The notes beneath the pieces are model-generated. The model worked only from the letters and a program-made list of their open reading frames with translations. It was not told where the DNA came from and made no database searches. A stretch of 64,000 bases of DNA from JAOAPG01 sp963791575 (GTDB lineage Bacteria > Acidobacteriota > Terriglobia > Terriglobales > Acidobacteriaceae), in NCBI GenBank assembly GCA_963791575.1, contig CAWBSY010000020.1, positions 111,993-175,992 on the forward strand, given 5' to 3'. Numbering within the stretch: the first letter of the stretch is position 1; each line of letters opens with the position of its first letter. Made by a program: the position numbers and the translations under genes. Of the stretch, positions 17,983 to 27,771 are shown piece after piece.

Positions 17983-19641
17983 ATGATGCGTTCCAAACTG
18001 TGTACCCTTGCAAGCTCGCTACTCTTTTTAGCGCTGCGTGCGGACCTCCTTTCAGCACAGGAAGCCGTCGTTCCTCATCTCGAAAAACGTGGTGTCACGA
18101 CGCAACTGATCGTGGACGGCAAACCTTTTCTGATTTTAGGCGGTGAGCTGCTCAACTCAAGCTCGTCGAGTCTGGATTATATGAAACCTGTGTGGCCTCG
18201 CCTCGCCGCTATGTCTCTGAATACGGTGCTTACGCCGCTCTCATGGGAGCTGGTAGAACCGACTGAGGGTAAATTCGATTTCACGCTAGTGGATGGCCTC
18301 CTGGCGCAGGCTCGTGAACAGCATCTACATATCGTGCTTCTATGGTTTGGTTCGTGGAAGAACGGCATGTCGAGTTATGCCCCGCTCTGGGTCAAGCAGG
18401 ATACCAAGCGGTTTCCACGGGTCATTCGCAACGGCAACGAAGCCGAGATTCTGACGCCTCTCGGCAACGCGGCCCGCGATGCTGATGCGCGCGCTTATGC
18501 CGCAGTGATGCAGCACCTACGCGAGGTGGATGCTCGCGATCACACTGTTCTCATGGTGCAGGTCGAAAACGAAGTTGGTATTTTGGGAGACACACGCGAC
18601 CATTCCCCGGAAGCCAATCGCGTTTTTGCGTCAGCAGTTCCCGAGGAGCTTCTTCGATATTTGAAAGATCATAAGGACGCGCTTGACCCGGAGCTGAGTG
18701 CACTCTGGGCGCAGAACGGAGAGAAGACGTCAGGTACTTGGACGCAGGTGTTCGGAGATACTTCGCGAGCCGACGAAGTTTTTATGGCTTGGTATTATGC
18801 CCGGTACGTGAATGCCGTGGCTGCGAAGGGCAAAGGGGCATATAGCATTCCGATGTTCGTGAACACCTGGTTGTCCGGTGAGCAGTCTACGCCGGGCGAA
18901 TATCCGAGCGGAGGACCAGAGCCACGCGTGCTCGATGTTTGGAAAGCCGCCGCATCGTCGATCGACATCTTCTCTCCTGACCTGTACGCGCCGGATTTCG
19001 TTTCCTGGAGCACTCGGTATCATCGCGCTGGCAATCCTCTCTTCATTCCAGAAACCAGGAACTACGAGGCGGGTGCCGCGAATGTGTTTTACGCGGTAGG
19101 AGAACACGCCGCACTTGGCTTTTCACCATTTGCAATTGATCGCTTCACGTTTATGCCGGAACCCTCCGAACAGGAAGTGAGCCCATCTGATGGGAAACCG
19201 CGGCCACCTGATCTCACAACCAGCTACCGCGTCCTCGCGGAACTGTGGCCCTTACTACAGGACCAACAGGCAAAAGGGGATGTCCACGGCTTTCTCTTAG
19301 ATAAGGATCATCCTTCGATCGAGTTCAATATGAACGAATATGTGGTTCATGTCGCCTTGGATCAAATCTTCGGCTCGGGTGCAGAGAAGGGCTTCGGCTT
19401 GATCATGCGGACCAGGCCCGCCGAATTTATTGGTGCTGGCAGGGGTTTTCGGGTTTCGTTTTCAACTCGCTCACTGGACGGATCCCATGTGGGACTCGCC
19501 TTCGTCGATGATGGCAAGTTTCAGGATGGCAAATGGATTCCCGGTCGACGGCTCAACGGCGACGAAACCGATCAAGGAAACTACTGGCGTTTTGACCAAT
19601 GGCAGCTTAGGGTCGAGAAGGCTGTCGTTTACACTCACTAG
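17983..19641 (+). CDS. Exported GH35-like beta-galactosidase (DUF5597-type)
   Basis: A 552-residue exported glycoside hydrolase. A signal peptide ends near LLSAQEA. The TIM barrel begins at QLIVDGKPFLILGGELLNSS and contains VWPRLAAMSLNTVLTPLSWE, LVEPTEGKFDF and HLHIVLLWFGSWKNG. The clan-A acid/base motif is VQVENEVG (E197) and the probable nucleophile is in LFIPETRN (E357). The C-terminal part (about 400-552) matches the DUF5597 beta domain found on GH35-related enzymes (GFLLDKDHPSIEFNMNEYVV, FRVSFST). It would remove beta-linked galactose or a related sugar from oligosaccharides in the periplasm. Either the ATG at 17983 or the one at 17986 could start it. It converges with the kinase gene, with 17 bases between the stops. 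Confidence 0.85.
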   Translation: MMRSKLCTLASSLLFLALRADLLSAQEAVVPHLEKRGVTTQLIVDGKPFLILGGELLNSSSSSLDYMKPVWPRLAAMSLNTVLTPLSWELVEPTEGKFDFTLVDGLLAQAREQHLHIVLLWFGSWKNGMSSYAPLWVKQDTKRFPRVIRNGNEAEILTPLGNAARDADARAYAAVMQHLREVDARDHTVLMVQVENEVGILGDTRDHSPEANRVFASAVPEELLRYLKDHKDALDPELSALWAQNGEKTSGTWTQVFGDTSRADEVFMAWYYARYVNAVAAKGKGAYSIPMFVNTWLSGEQSTPGEYPSGGPEPRVLDVWKAAASSIDIFSPDLYAPDFVSWSTRYHRAGNPLFIPETRNYEAGAANVFYAVGEHAALGFSPFAIDRFTFMPEPSEQEVSPSDGKPRPPDLTTSYRVLAELWPLLQDQQAKGDVHGFLLDKDHPSIEFNMNEYVVHVALDQIFGSGAEKGFGLIMRTRPAEFIGAGRGFRVSFSTRSLDGSHVGLAFVDDGKFQDGKWIPGRRLNGDETDQGNYWRFDQWQLRVEKAVVYTH

Positions 19642-19658
19642 CTAACTCAGGGAGTAGT

Positions 19659-22286
19659 TCACTGATTGAGCGTCGCCAAAGCTGATTCGCATTTGGCGAG
19701 TTCTTCACGAGCTTTGTCCCCTTCATGTCCACCCATGGGGTCGGGGGAGCCGTGCTTCGCATCTTGTTGCCAAGTGCGCGTACTCTTTTGCAACCACGTT
19801 CGTGCTACTCGCAGGTGCACAGCCTTTTTCGAGGGCGAGGACTCATGATCGGCAAGAGCCTCGTAGGCCTTGGCGAGAGTCGAATACGACTCTGCCTGTC
19901 CCGCGATGTCATAGGGCGTCATGTGTTCCTTGGTCTCGAAAAGCTTCACGGCGCTTTTGACTTCAGACATTGCCTCCGGGATCCGCTCCTTTAAGATCAG
20001 CACTTCTCCGATTCCGATTTCAGTGAAACCCACGTTGGCGGAGGCCAGCGAATTCGTTGGGTCGCTGGATGCCAAACTTCTGAAGATTTCATTCGCCTTC
20101 CGGCCGAATTCGAGAGAGTGATCGAGATCGCCATGCTCCTCCAGCACTGGTTGCAGCAGGCTATAGGATTCAGCCAGATACTCGCGGAGGGTGGCATTAT
20201 TTGGGTCGGATTTGGACAATTCTTCAAGGATTCGCATCGCCTTTCCCGATATTTCCAGCGATTGGGCGGTCTCACCTGTCCGCCACAGCATCTGTCCCAC
20301 TGCGTTGTAGTCAGCCGCAAGATGAGTACGGATGACGGTGGTGGCGGCTGGCGCGCTTGCCACCGGCTCCCGAATTGACGCCGCAATGCGATACTCCGCC
20401 AGCGCTCGTGCGTAATCGCCCGACCGGCTCAGAATATTGCCAGCCTGCCAATGGAAGCCCGCCAACCAATCCTGAAACTTAGGATCGGTATTTTGGGATG
20501 CAAGCTTTTGCGCGACCGGAATCGCTTTTTGTAGATTGCTGAGCGCATGCGCGTAATCCCCGGCGCTCTGCAGCGCAAAACACAAGCGAAAGTAATCGTT
20601 TAACAGGTCAGACTGCATCGGCACATCGTTAGGATTGGCTGCCGCCGCTGTCTCGCGTATGGCTAACGCCTTATTGTAATTTTGGATTGCTCCGGAGAAG
20701 TCGCCCAGGTTGGCAGCTCCTTCGTATCCAAGGACGTCGCCAACTCTGTCGTAGGCCGATGCCAATTCGCGCTGCAATACTGTGTCCCCGCTCGCCTCCT
20801 GGGACAGGTTGTCCAGGTACTCGAGCGCCCGGTTCACTAATAGTTTTCTTGCGGTAGTGGCTCCCGGCAAGTCCCTAATGGAATCATGAATCTCGAACAT
20901 CAGCGAATTCGCCAACTTCCGAACATCATTGAAGCGCCTTTCGGCGCGGGCACGCTGCGCCCGGGCGATCTCAGCTTGCTGACGTGCGACACGGGCTTCA
21001 TAGAGCGCGACTCCCAGTCCTGCCAATATGGCAAGCGCTATAGCTATTGAAGCCGCAACCCCAGCCTTATGGCGGCCAATAAATCTCGATATCCGATACT
21101 GGGGAGTGTCTTTGCGAGCCAGCACCGGAATGTACTCAAGATGCCGCCGGATGTCTGCGGCAAATTGCTCCACGGAGGCGTAGCGACGCCACGGCTCTTT
21201 TCGCAACGCCATCAGGAGAATATTGTCCAGATCGCCACTGAGCTGCTTTTGCAGCTTGGAAGGCGAACTGCCGCGCGCAATAGCAATCTGCTCAATGCTG
21301 ATCAGCGCAACACTATCGCTTCTCAACGCCCCGCGAGAAACGGACCCGCTCGGTTTGTCCGGCTCACCCTCACATATGGCCGAGGTCAGATCCTGCGGAT
21401 TGCGCACTGTAGCCCGGTAAGGGCTTTGTCCCGTAAGCAATTCATAGAGGACCACGCCTAAGGAATAAACATCGCTGGCGGTGGTCATCGACTCGCCCCT
21501 GATCTGCTCCGGACTGGCATATCCGGGCGTCAGAACTCTAAACGCGGTAAGCGTGTCGTTTTGTTGAGACTGGAGATCTGACCCTAGAAGCTTGGCGATG
21601 CCAAAATCCAACAGCTTGGGCGTGCCATCGGAGGTCACAAGAATATTGCTTGGTTTAATGTCACGGTGAATGATAAGCCGCTGATGGGCATATTGAACCG
21701 CTCCGCAAACCTCGATAAAAAGCTTCAGCCGATCGGTGATCGAAAGCTTGTGCTCGTCGCAGTATTCTCCAATGGGCTGGCCCTCGATCAGTTCCATGAC
21801 CAAGTAGGGCATGACCGCTTCCGTGGTGCCCCCGTCGAGAAGCCGGGCAATGTTGGGATGCTCGAGGCTGGCCAAAATCTGCCGCTCATTCTTGAAGCGG
21901 GTAATGACTGACCCGGAATCCTGACCGGCGCGAATCACTTTCAACGCTACTTCTTTTCGATACTGATCGTCTGCGCGGAATGCGCGATACACTTCGCCCA
22001 TGCCGCCCGCTCCTATCTGTTCCACAATTTGATAAGCGCCGACACGGCGTCCCACCCATGGATTGTCTTCTGCCGGAAAAACCGCGGCTGCGACTTGGGC
22101 AAGAGCCGCTTCGCCTAAGAACTTGGAGTCAACGTCGCGTTCACGCCGGAGCAGGACTTCGATGTCGCGACGAAGCAGATCGTCGCCGGCGCAGTGCTGG
22201 TCAAGATAGGTAACGCGATCCGCGTCAGCCACTTCTAATGCGGTCGCCAGAAGATTCTTGATCTTGTCCCAGCGCTCGGGAGTCAT
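19659..22286 (-). CDS. Membrane Ser/Thr protein kinase with C-terminal TPR repeats
   Basis: An 875-residue Hanks-type kinase. A short N-terminal helical region (1-80) is followed by the kinase domain. The glycine loop is IGAGGMGEVY (91-100), the ATP lysine is in EVALKVI (K116), the catalytic loop IIHRDIKPSNILV lies near residue 206, DFG (KLLDFGIAKLL) near 227, and TPGYASPEQIRGE forms the P+1 region. A juxtamembrane stretch leads to one transmembrane helix at about 409-430 (GVAASIAIALAILAGLGV). An extracytoplasmic TPR array follows to the end (ALEYLDNLSQEASGD, AIQNYNKALAIRETAAA, ALAEYRIAASIREPVAS). The start overlaps the upstream sigma-factor stop as ATGA, implying translational coupling. The kinase presumably controls the paired ECF factor; ligands are unknown. 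Confidence 0.92.
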   Translation of the reverse strand: MTPERWDKIKNLLATALEVADADRVTYLDQHCAGDDLLRRDIEVLLRRERDVDSKFLGEAALAQVAAAVFPAEDNPWVGRRVGAYQIVEQIGAGGMGEVYRAFRADDQYRKEVALKVIRAGQDSGSVITRFKNERQILASLEHPNIARLLDGGTTEAVMPYLVMELIEGQPIGEYCDEHKLSITDRLKLFIEVCGAVQYAHQRLIIHRDIKPSNILVTSDGTPKLLDFGIAKLLGSDLQSQQNDTLTAFRVLTPGYASPEQIRGESMTTASDVYSLGVVLYELLTGQSPYRATVRNPQDLTSAICEGEPDKPSGSVSRGALRSDSVALISIEQIAIARGSSPSKLQKQLSGDLDNILLMALRKEPWRRYASVEQFAADIRRHLEYIPVLARKDTPQYRISRFIGRHKAGVAASIAIALAILAGLGVALYEARVARQQAEIARAQRARAERRFNDVRKLANSLMFEIHDSIRDLPGATTARKLLVNRALEYLDNLSQEASGDTVLQRELASAYDRVGDVLGYEGAANLGDFSGAIQNYNKALAIRETAAAANPNDVPMQSDLLNDYFRLCFALQSAGDYAHALSNLQKAIPVAQKLASQNTDPKFQDWLAGFHWQAGNILSRSGDYARALAEYRIAASIREPVASAPAATTVIRTHLAADYNAVGQMLWRTGETAQSLEISGKAMRILEELSKSDPNNATLREYLAESYSLLQPVLEEHGDLDHSLEFGRKANEIFRSLASSDPTNSLASANVGFTEIGIGEVLILKERIPEAMSEVKSAVKLFETKEHMTPYDIAGQAESYSTLAKAYEALADHESSPSKKAVHLRVARTWLQKSTRTWQQDAKHGSPDPMGGHEGDKAREELAKCESALATLNQ

Positions 22287-22939
22287 AGCTCGGCACCGCT
22301 GCTCATGACGTGATGCAACCAGAGACGCGCCGTCGTCCATTCGCGCTTGGTAGTTGCCGGTGAAATCTTCACAACCTGCGCCGTTTCCTCGATGGAAAGA
22401 CCACCGAAGAATCGCAGTTCCACAATCTGGCATTGGCGAGGATCCAGGGAAGCGAGCTGTTTCATGGCGTCATCAAGCGCAAGCAGGTCGAGGTTGGTCG
22501 CCTTGGAAATCGCGGAAGCCTCATCAAGGACGAGTGTGACAGCATTGCCACCTCGCTTGGCGGCGGCCTGCTTTCGGGCATGGTCAACCAGAATCTGTCT
22601 CATCATCTGGGCAGCTAATGCAAAGAAGTGAATACGGTTCTGCCAATCGACAGAATCACGATGGATCAAGCGCAAATAGGCTTCGTGAACAAGGGCCGTA
22701 GGTTGCAGGGTGTGATCGTTGCGCTGTCCGGCTAAGCAACGGCGCGCGATCCTTCGCAGCTCGTCGTAAACCAGAGGTACCAGTGAGTCTCTGGCTGAGA
22801 GGTCTCCGTTGTTCCACCGCGTTAGCAACTCAGTAACAGGATAGGAAGTCGCAGACCGCACAGTTACCCCCAAGGACGGGGGATGGGGAAAAGTACCGTG
22901 CTTACGAGGGAAAGTCAATGGGGTCGATAAATCTTGCAA
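22283..22939 (-). CDS. ECF-type RNA polymerase sigma factor (TIGR02999-like)
   Basis: A 218-residue sigma-70 factor of the ECF type common in Acidobacteriota and Planctomycetes. Region 2 contains YDELRRIARRCLAGQRNDHT, LQPTALVHEAYLRLIH and HFFALAAQMMRQILVDHARK. Region 4 contains LDPRQCQIVELRFFGGLSIE and ETAQVVKISPATTKREWTTA. The first 25 residues are not conserved-looking, and a GTG inside VTVRSATSYP may be the true start. It forms an ATGA-overlapping operon with the Ser/Thr kinase downstream. Such pairs are known as ECF-STK modules, in which the kinase replaces a classic anti-sigma factor. A divergent secreted-protein gene 213 bases away is a candidate target. Confidence 0.92.
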   Translation of the reverse strand: MQDLSTPLTFPRKHGTFPHPPSLGVTVRSATSYPVTELLTRWNNGDLSARDSLVPLVYDELRRIARRCLAGQRNDHTLQPTALVHEAYLRLIHRDSVDWQNRIHFFALAAQMMRQILVDHARKQAAAKRGGNAVTLVLDEASAISKATNLDLLALDDAMKQLASLDPRQCQIVELRFFGGLSIEETAQVVKISPATTKREWTTARLWLHHVMSSGAEL

Positions 22940-23152
22940 TAAATTGCGAACTTGGCCGTCCTAGGCGGCTCTCGAATAAAAAAATGATCTCTCCGTGAGC
23001 CAATTTGCTTCGATTTTGCGTTTTACAACAATAGAAAGCGGAATGCAGCTGGCCGATACCTCAGAGCGACTTTCCTCCCCAGATTGACGCGCTGCACAGA
23101 CGGGAAACTGCGGCCATTGCACATCGCTTTGTCTACTGCAAAGGAGTCGGTT

Positions 23153-24724
23153 ATGTTTGTACATTTTGTCCGCCAAGCTTCTTGGATATGTGCCGTATGC
23201 TCATTTGCCCTCATGGCTCAAGCAGACGATCTGCATTTCAAAAAGAATATTTCTGTCGCAGGAAACTCTATCTCGGGTTCCGAAACGTGGGTGAAGGGCA
23301 CCCGCGAGCGCACTGTCAGTAGTTCGCCGGCGGGAAACATCGTTACTCTGCGCCAGTGTGATCTCAGGCGCACAGTGACGCTGAACGAGCAGAGTCAATC
23401 CTATCTGGTCGCCAATGACGCTCCAGACGAATCCGCGGCGAAAGCTGCCGCACTGCTGAGCGGAGCACCCACGCCTGCCGCCGCCTCCGGCGGTACCATC
23501 ACCCAGACCGCCACCATTATCGACACTGGCGAACGCAAGCAGGTCTCTGGCTACGCCGCACGACATCTGAAGACGACTGTTGTCGTTGAGCCCTCGCCTA
23601 ACGCCTGTTCCCAAGTCAGCCAGAAATTTGAAATTGACGGTTGGTACGCTGACATCACAAAAGAGCAGCTCAGTTGTTCACAGTTTCTGCCGCCAGTGAA
23701 ACAGGCGGAGACTTGCTCCGACCGCATCATTGTCCGGCGCAAAGGGACGGGCAAACTCGGTTATCCACTGCTTGAGACCATCACGCTCCAGAATGAGGAC
23801 GCCACCGCTACGAAGATAGAAGTTACCACCTCTGACATTTCCAAGCAGGTATTGAAAGCTGACCTATTCGAAGTACCCGCCGGATATCGCGAGGTGAAGT
23901 CGGTGACGGAGTTGTATGCTCCTACGGCGATGCAGCAACCCGCAGTCAATTCAAATGCCTTAGCAGCCCAGCCGCAAGCGCCGATGAATGCCTCTCCGAC
24001 AGGTATGGCCGCAGGATTTCCGGGGAAAACCGGGATGTTGGCCCGCATGGGCGGTCAATTCCAGAACGGTGCGTCAAGTATGCAGAGCTCCGCCGCCGCT
24101 CCCGTCCCCTTGCCGCAGGCGCTTGGCCCGAAATCTCCGGGCAAAATCAGAATTGGCATTGCTCCCGCAGACGCCCAACTCGGACAAGGCAATAATGCCC
24201 AGGCTGACTACGGCAGCTCGATCCGTAACGCCATTGTCTACATGATGAACGGACCTGCGGTCGAAATTGCCGCACTCGATGCGCGTCTGCCGATGCAGGT
24301 GCAGGCTGAAGCGCAGCAGAAACAATGTGACTACATTTTGTTTTCGAGCGTCACGGTGAAACACGGCGGCGGAGGATTCGGAAAATTCATGAAGGCTGGC
24401 AGCATGGCAGCAAACATTACCCCCGTTGGCATGATGGCGCACAGCATGAGCTCAGTCATGGCCGCTCAGGCAGCCAGCGCTGCTATGCAAACAGCCGCAC
24501 AGTCATCGCAACAGCAAGCCTTGAACCAACTCGCGGGATTCAATGGGCAGATCAAATCCAAAGATGACGTGAGTGTTGATTACCACCTTTTCCCGACTGG
24601 ACAAGAAAAGCCGCGTCTGGAGAATTCCATGAAGGGTAAAGCCAAGTCGGACGGAGAGGACGTACTGACACCACTGATTCAGCAAGCGGCCAACAACATA
24701 CTTGTCGATGTGACAAAGAAATAA
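23153..24724 (+). CDS. Exported protein of unknown function, Ala/Gln/Met-rich
   Basis: A 523-residue exported protein. The ATG at 23153 is chosen because AAGGAG precedes it and a signal peptide follows (ICAVCSFALMAQA, then DDLHF). The N-terminal half is beta-rich with paired cysteines (TLRQCDLRRTVTLNEQSQSY, KQVSGYAARHLKTTVVVE, EQLSCSQFL), resembling DUF4412-like periplasmic domains. A Pro/Ala/Gln/Met linker spans about 270-345. The C-terminal part contains IRIGIAPADAQLGQG, CDYILFSSVTVKHGGGGFGKF and a Ser/Ala/Met-rich helix, then VDYHLFPTGQEKPRL. I do not recognise a named family. It is divergent from the sigma-kinase pair and upstream of a TPR protein, so it may belong to their regulon (inference). 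Confidence 0.75.
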   Translation: MFVHFVRQASWICAVCSFALMAQADDLHFKKNISVAGNSISGSETWVKGTRERTVSSSPAGNIVTLRQCDLRRTVTLNEQSQSYLVANDAPDESAAKAAALLSGAPTPAAASGGTITQTATIIDTGERKQVSGYAARHLKTTVVVEPSPNACSQVSQKFEIDGWYADITKEQLSCSQFLPPVKQAETCSDRIIVRRKGTGKLGYPLLETITLQNEDATATKIEVTTSDISKQVLKADLFEVPAGYREVKSVTELYAPTAMQQPAVNSNALAAQPQAPMNASPTGMAAGFPGKTGMLARMGGQFQNGASSMQSSAAAPVPLPQALGPKSPGKIRIGIAPADAQLGQGNNAQADYGSSIRNAIVYMMNGPAVEIAALDARLPMQVQAEAQQKQCDYILFSSVTVKHGGGGFGKFMKAGSMAANITPVGMMAHSMSSVMAAQAASAAMQTAAQSSQQQALNQLAGFNGQIKSKDDVSVDYHLFPTGQEKPRLENSMKGKAKSDGEDVLTPLIQQAANNILVDVTKK

Positions 24725-24898
24725 AGAAATGAGGTGGCGCCTAACTCTGTCCACAGTCGGCGATCAAGACTGTTCGGGGGATGGAAACGGTGACATACGT
24801 GAATGTAGTGATCACGAATCCATACTGAAGACCGGGTGGCACAAATGGTGTTCGCTAATGAGATTTTGTGTGATCGTGGTCACCGTGAGGGACAACTT

Positions 24899-25636
24899 AT
24901 GCGAAGCGGAACAACGGCGCTTTTGATTTTCGTGTTCTCTTGCTCACTAGGCGCTGAGAACCTCGAGAAGTCGCAGAAGAAAGAGCTGGAATCTCGGGCC
25001 AAAGCCATTATTGCTGAAGCTAAAGGTCTCGAGAAATCCGGCCAGCTCGCTGAAGCACACGCGAAATACGCCGAGTCGCAGGCAATGATTGAGACCAAAG
25101 ACGCGGCCGATGCCATCAAGCACCTGGACGACGAAATTCATAAACGGTTGAGGGACGTCCTCAACGAGTCACGCAAATTCTACGAGTCGCGGCGCTATAA
25201 AGAAGCCACTGCCGCACTGGAGGAGGGCACGAAATTGGGGGCATCACAGGGGGTGCTCTCCTCCAATCTTGCATTGTCGTATTACCAACTCGGCCAGCGC
25301 GACAAAGCAGTCGAGCATCTGGATAGGGCGATTGAAGGTACTGCGGACCCGAAAGAGAAGCTTAAGCTGCAACAACTTCTTACCTCCTTCACCACCGGCG
25401 AAGAAGGCACGGCGGAAACCAGCATTGACAGAGATCGCATCCTTCAATTCAACCGTCTAGCAGATAGCATTGGCTTCGATGCATCCTTGGGATCTGAAAA
25501 CGATGAAGGTGTGGAAGACGAAAAGCCGTTCTCGCAAACCGGTCCTCCGTCGGCCAACTCCTTGCCGAGGCATCATTCAAAACAAATCTGCCCCCGGCGT
25601 CCAGCCATTCGATTGCAAATCATAAATCACGGTTAA
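24899..25636 (+). CDS. Exported TPR protein with anomalous C-terminus
   Basis: A 245-residue protein. A short signal peptide (TTALLIFVFSCSLGAENL) is followed by a charged coiled-coil (EKSQKKELESRAKAIIAEAK) and TPR-like helices (LAEAHAKYAESQAMIETKD, RRYKEATAALEEGTKLGA, LSYYQLGQRDKAVEHLDRA). From about residue 185 the sequence turns into a Pro/Ser/Arg-rich tail without TPR character (QTGPPSANSLPRHHSKQI), which may be the product of a frameshift or deletion. The start at 24899 has GAGGGA upstream and gives a clean signal peptide. It follows the exported protein at 23153 by 174 bases on the same strand. TPR proteins act as periplasmic scaffolds; no partner is evident. Confidence 0.7.
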   Translation: MRSGTTALLIFVFSCSLGAENLEKSQKKELESRAKAIIAEAKGLEKSGQLAEAHAKYAESQAMIETKDAADAIKHLDDEIHKRLRDVLNESRKFYESRRYKEATAALEEGTKLGASQGVLSSNLALSYYQLGQRDKAVEHLDRAIEGTADPKEKLKLQQLLTSFTTGEEGTAETSIDRDRILQFNRLADSIGFDASLGSENDEGVEDEKPFSQTGPPSANSLPRHHSKQICPRRPAIRLQIINHG

Positions 25637-25687
25637 GCAGCCATCAAATCTTCTAAGCAGCGCGGGCGCATCCCCAGAGGTCCCCGC

Positions 25688-25894
25688 TCAGGAACTTGCG
25701 AGAGCAATGACGTCTTTCGCAGGCTGACTCTCATTCGTAGTGATGTCATCGGTTAGATCCTTGATCGCGACGATGCGTGCGTCAGCTACATCCCTCCGTA
25801 AACATCCAAGAAGTAGCGAGCACTCCTGGTCGGAATAGGCTTCCAGAACTGACATAACAAAGACAAAACGTTCAGTTTTAACCAGTCGGCTCAT
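25688..25894 (-). CDS. Possible small protein (weak)
   Basis: A 68-residue frame starting MSRLVKTERFVFVMSVLEAY and ending AKDVIALASS fills most of the 341 bases between the TPR gene and the hydrolase-like gene. The composition is protein-like, with a hydrophobic N-terminal strand followed by helix. I recognise no family, and no clear ribosome site is seen. It could be a fragment of a lost gene. Apart from this frame the interval shows nothing. Confidence 0.3.
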   Translation of the reverse strand: MSRLVKTERFVFVMSVLEAYSDQECSLLLGCLRRDVADARIVAIKDLTDDITTNESQPAKDVIALASS

Positions 25895-25977
25895 TTCGTC
25901 ATCTTGGGTGTTTTTTGCTCGCAACCAGATTCGCTTATCCCCATCATCCCAGGCCTGCGGAACAGCACGAGCGCAGC

Positions 25978-27564
25978 TCAGACCTGTTGCCGTAGGTTGG
26001 GTCGCAGTGTGAGCGAGCCATCCTCGTTCAGCTTTTGGTGACAAGCCCATTGCACCGGATAGCGCATCCCTTTCACCTCAATCTCAGCTTTGAGTTTCAA
26101 TCCTTTCCAATCTGTCATACTCGGCAACACGAACTGTGCTTGCCTAATCTTGCCCGGCAACGGATAGCCGGCGTCTAGGCAACCGCTCTTGAGCACTTTC
26201 CCGTCCTGGCTCTCAACCGTCACCCTCAATACTCCCGGCACGCCTGCAATCCCATCATTTGCGAAGCCGACGATCAGCCCCAGGTTAGCGCCATCCTTAT
26301 AGCTCCAGATGAAGGATGGCCTTACCCGGTAGCCAATTCTGCGATTGATCCGGTCGAACGATGCCGGATAAGCCTGGTAGTAGCTCATCAGATTCTTCGC
26401 GCTGATCTGGTGAAAATTCCAAAGTGAAAAGTAATTCGCCCCGACATCGATCACGTGAGCAATCATGTTCTCTGCCGGAGATATCCCTTCATATCCGGCG
26501 TTGGGGTCTGGAGGTTTACCGGGAAGCCCCTGCTCGAGCAATGCGGCAATCCAAGGCGGGCGATTGCTAAGCGCTTCAATCTGCTCGTTTTCGATAAAGA
26601 TGGTATCGCTACGAATCCAATTGTTGCTGCGCACCGTGCGGTCTACAAGCTCTGAGTTGCCAACCCGGCTGTAATCTGGCTGAGTATTGGTCAGAAGAGG
26701 GGTCTTCGAAAAGTGCTCAAGCTGCACTTCGAGCATCTTGGTCCAGGTGCGTTCCGCCGTTAGGTAATCGGGAAAAGGATTGTTGCCGAATGGCCAGGTA
26801 TGCCCTTCACCCCAGAAGCCGTACATGAAGGTATCGATAAACTCGATGATCGGGTTGCCATCAAATTCCGCCCCCAGTAGACCAACCAGTTCTTGGAATG
26901 ACTGCTGAAAAAAAGGATGGTCAAACCGGGGCTGATATCGCGAATGCGGGTTCTGCAAATATCTTTGTGCCGAAGCGCTGCTCTCCTGATCGCTAAGCAC
27001 CAGATCAACTTTCGGTACTTTCTCGAGGACGAAATCCGGCAGGGCCGCTTCATGTGTATAGTCTGGAGCGCACATCTGAATTCGCAATCCGACCCGCTTG
27101 TTGTTCTTCTTCGCCAATTCAAAAACCAGCTTAAGGTACTCGGGCATCTCCAGGCGCCCCGGTCGCGGCTGAATTTCTCTCCACGTTGGGCGGATATAAA
27201 GCTGCTGGCCCAAGGGAAATCGAACCAGGTCTTCAATGGCTTGGGGAATATTGTCTGACTTGATTTCCTCCGTGCCACTGTCCGCTGTGATGTAGGTCAC
27301 CAGCCCCTTGCCATAGTTCGGCACGACATCTTCCGAAGAAGTTGTGGTCATCACAACATCGTCAGTAGGAATGAGGGCATCGGGTGGGTATTGAGGGAAC
27401 GGCCCCTGATTCAGGCGATCGTTCACCGTGGGACCAGAGCCGAAATCGTAGCTCCCCCAGTTGTGGGCTGGAACCATTCCCTGCGCTTTGCCCATTCCAA
27501 GTTCGGCAGCTACGGCCATGGCGACACTACTCTTTAGAAAATCTCTACGCTGCATCGGAGCCAT
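25978..27564 (-). CDS. Tat-exported TIM-barrel glycoside hydrolase-like protein (DUF4832-like)
   Basis: A 528-residue protein with a twin-arginine-type signal (RRDFLKSSVAMAVAAELG). The mature part resembles clan-A hydrolase relatives: QLYIRPTWREIQPRPGRLEM, FELAKKNNKRVGLRIQMCAP, then a GFWGEGHTWPFGNNPFPDY active-site-like loop. The C-terminal beta domain (IGYRVRPSFIWSYKDGANLG) matches DUF4832-type proteins. The glutamate of GFWGEG is the best acid/base candidate. The ATG at 27564 sits three bases after AAGGAG; the next ATG (27555) is also possible and would place the twin arginines immediately after it. The gene follows another hydrolase gene and a TonB receptor on the same strand, suggesting a sugar-polymer utilisation locus. 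The substrate is unknown. Confidence 0.7.
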   Translation of the reverse strand: MAPMQRRDFLKSSVAMAVAAELGMGKAQGMVPAHNWGSYDFGSGPTVNDRLNQGPFPQYPPDALIPTDDVVMTTTSSEDVVPNYGKGLVTYITADSGTEEIKSDNIPQAIEDLVRFPLGQQLYIRPTWREIQPRPGRLEMPEYLKLVFELAKKNNKRVGLRIQMCAPDYTHEAALPDFVLEKVPKVDLVLSDQESSASAQRYLQNPHSRYQPRFDHPFFQQSFQELVGLLGAEFDGNPIIEFIDTFMYGFWGEGHTWPFGNNPFPDYLTAERTWTKMLEVQLEHFSKTPLLTNTQPDYSRVGNSELVDRTVRSNNWIRSDTIFIENEQIEALSNRPPWIAALLEQGLPGKPPDPNAGYEGISPAENMIAHVIDVGANYFSLWNFHQISAKNLMSYYQAYPASFDRINRRIGYRVRPSFIWSYKDGANLGLIVGFANDGIAGVPGVLRVTVESQDGKVLKSGCLDAGYPLPGKIRQAQFVLPSMTDWKGLKLKAEIEVKGMRYPVQWACHQKLNEDGSLTLRPNLRQQV

Positions 27565-27771
27565 GTTCTCCTTAAGATTTACTGGTCGTCCGGTGCCCTG
27601 CAATGGGGCATCTGTTCTTACATTCACCTATCATCAGAAGCGCACGATTCAGGCTCGTAATATTCCGAGATGCGCCTCGCCAACCTCAGCGGCGCTGGAG
27701 ACGCGATTCGTGAGTTAAAACTATCGAGTTGAGAACAGCTTTGCCACGAGCCGAAAGCGGTTCTCTTCAGC

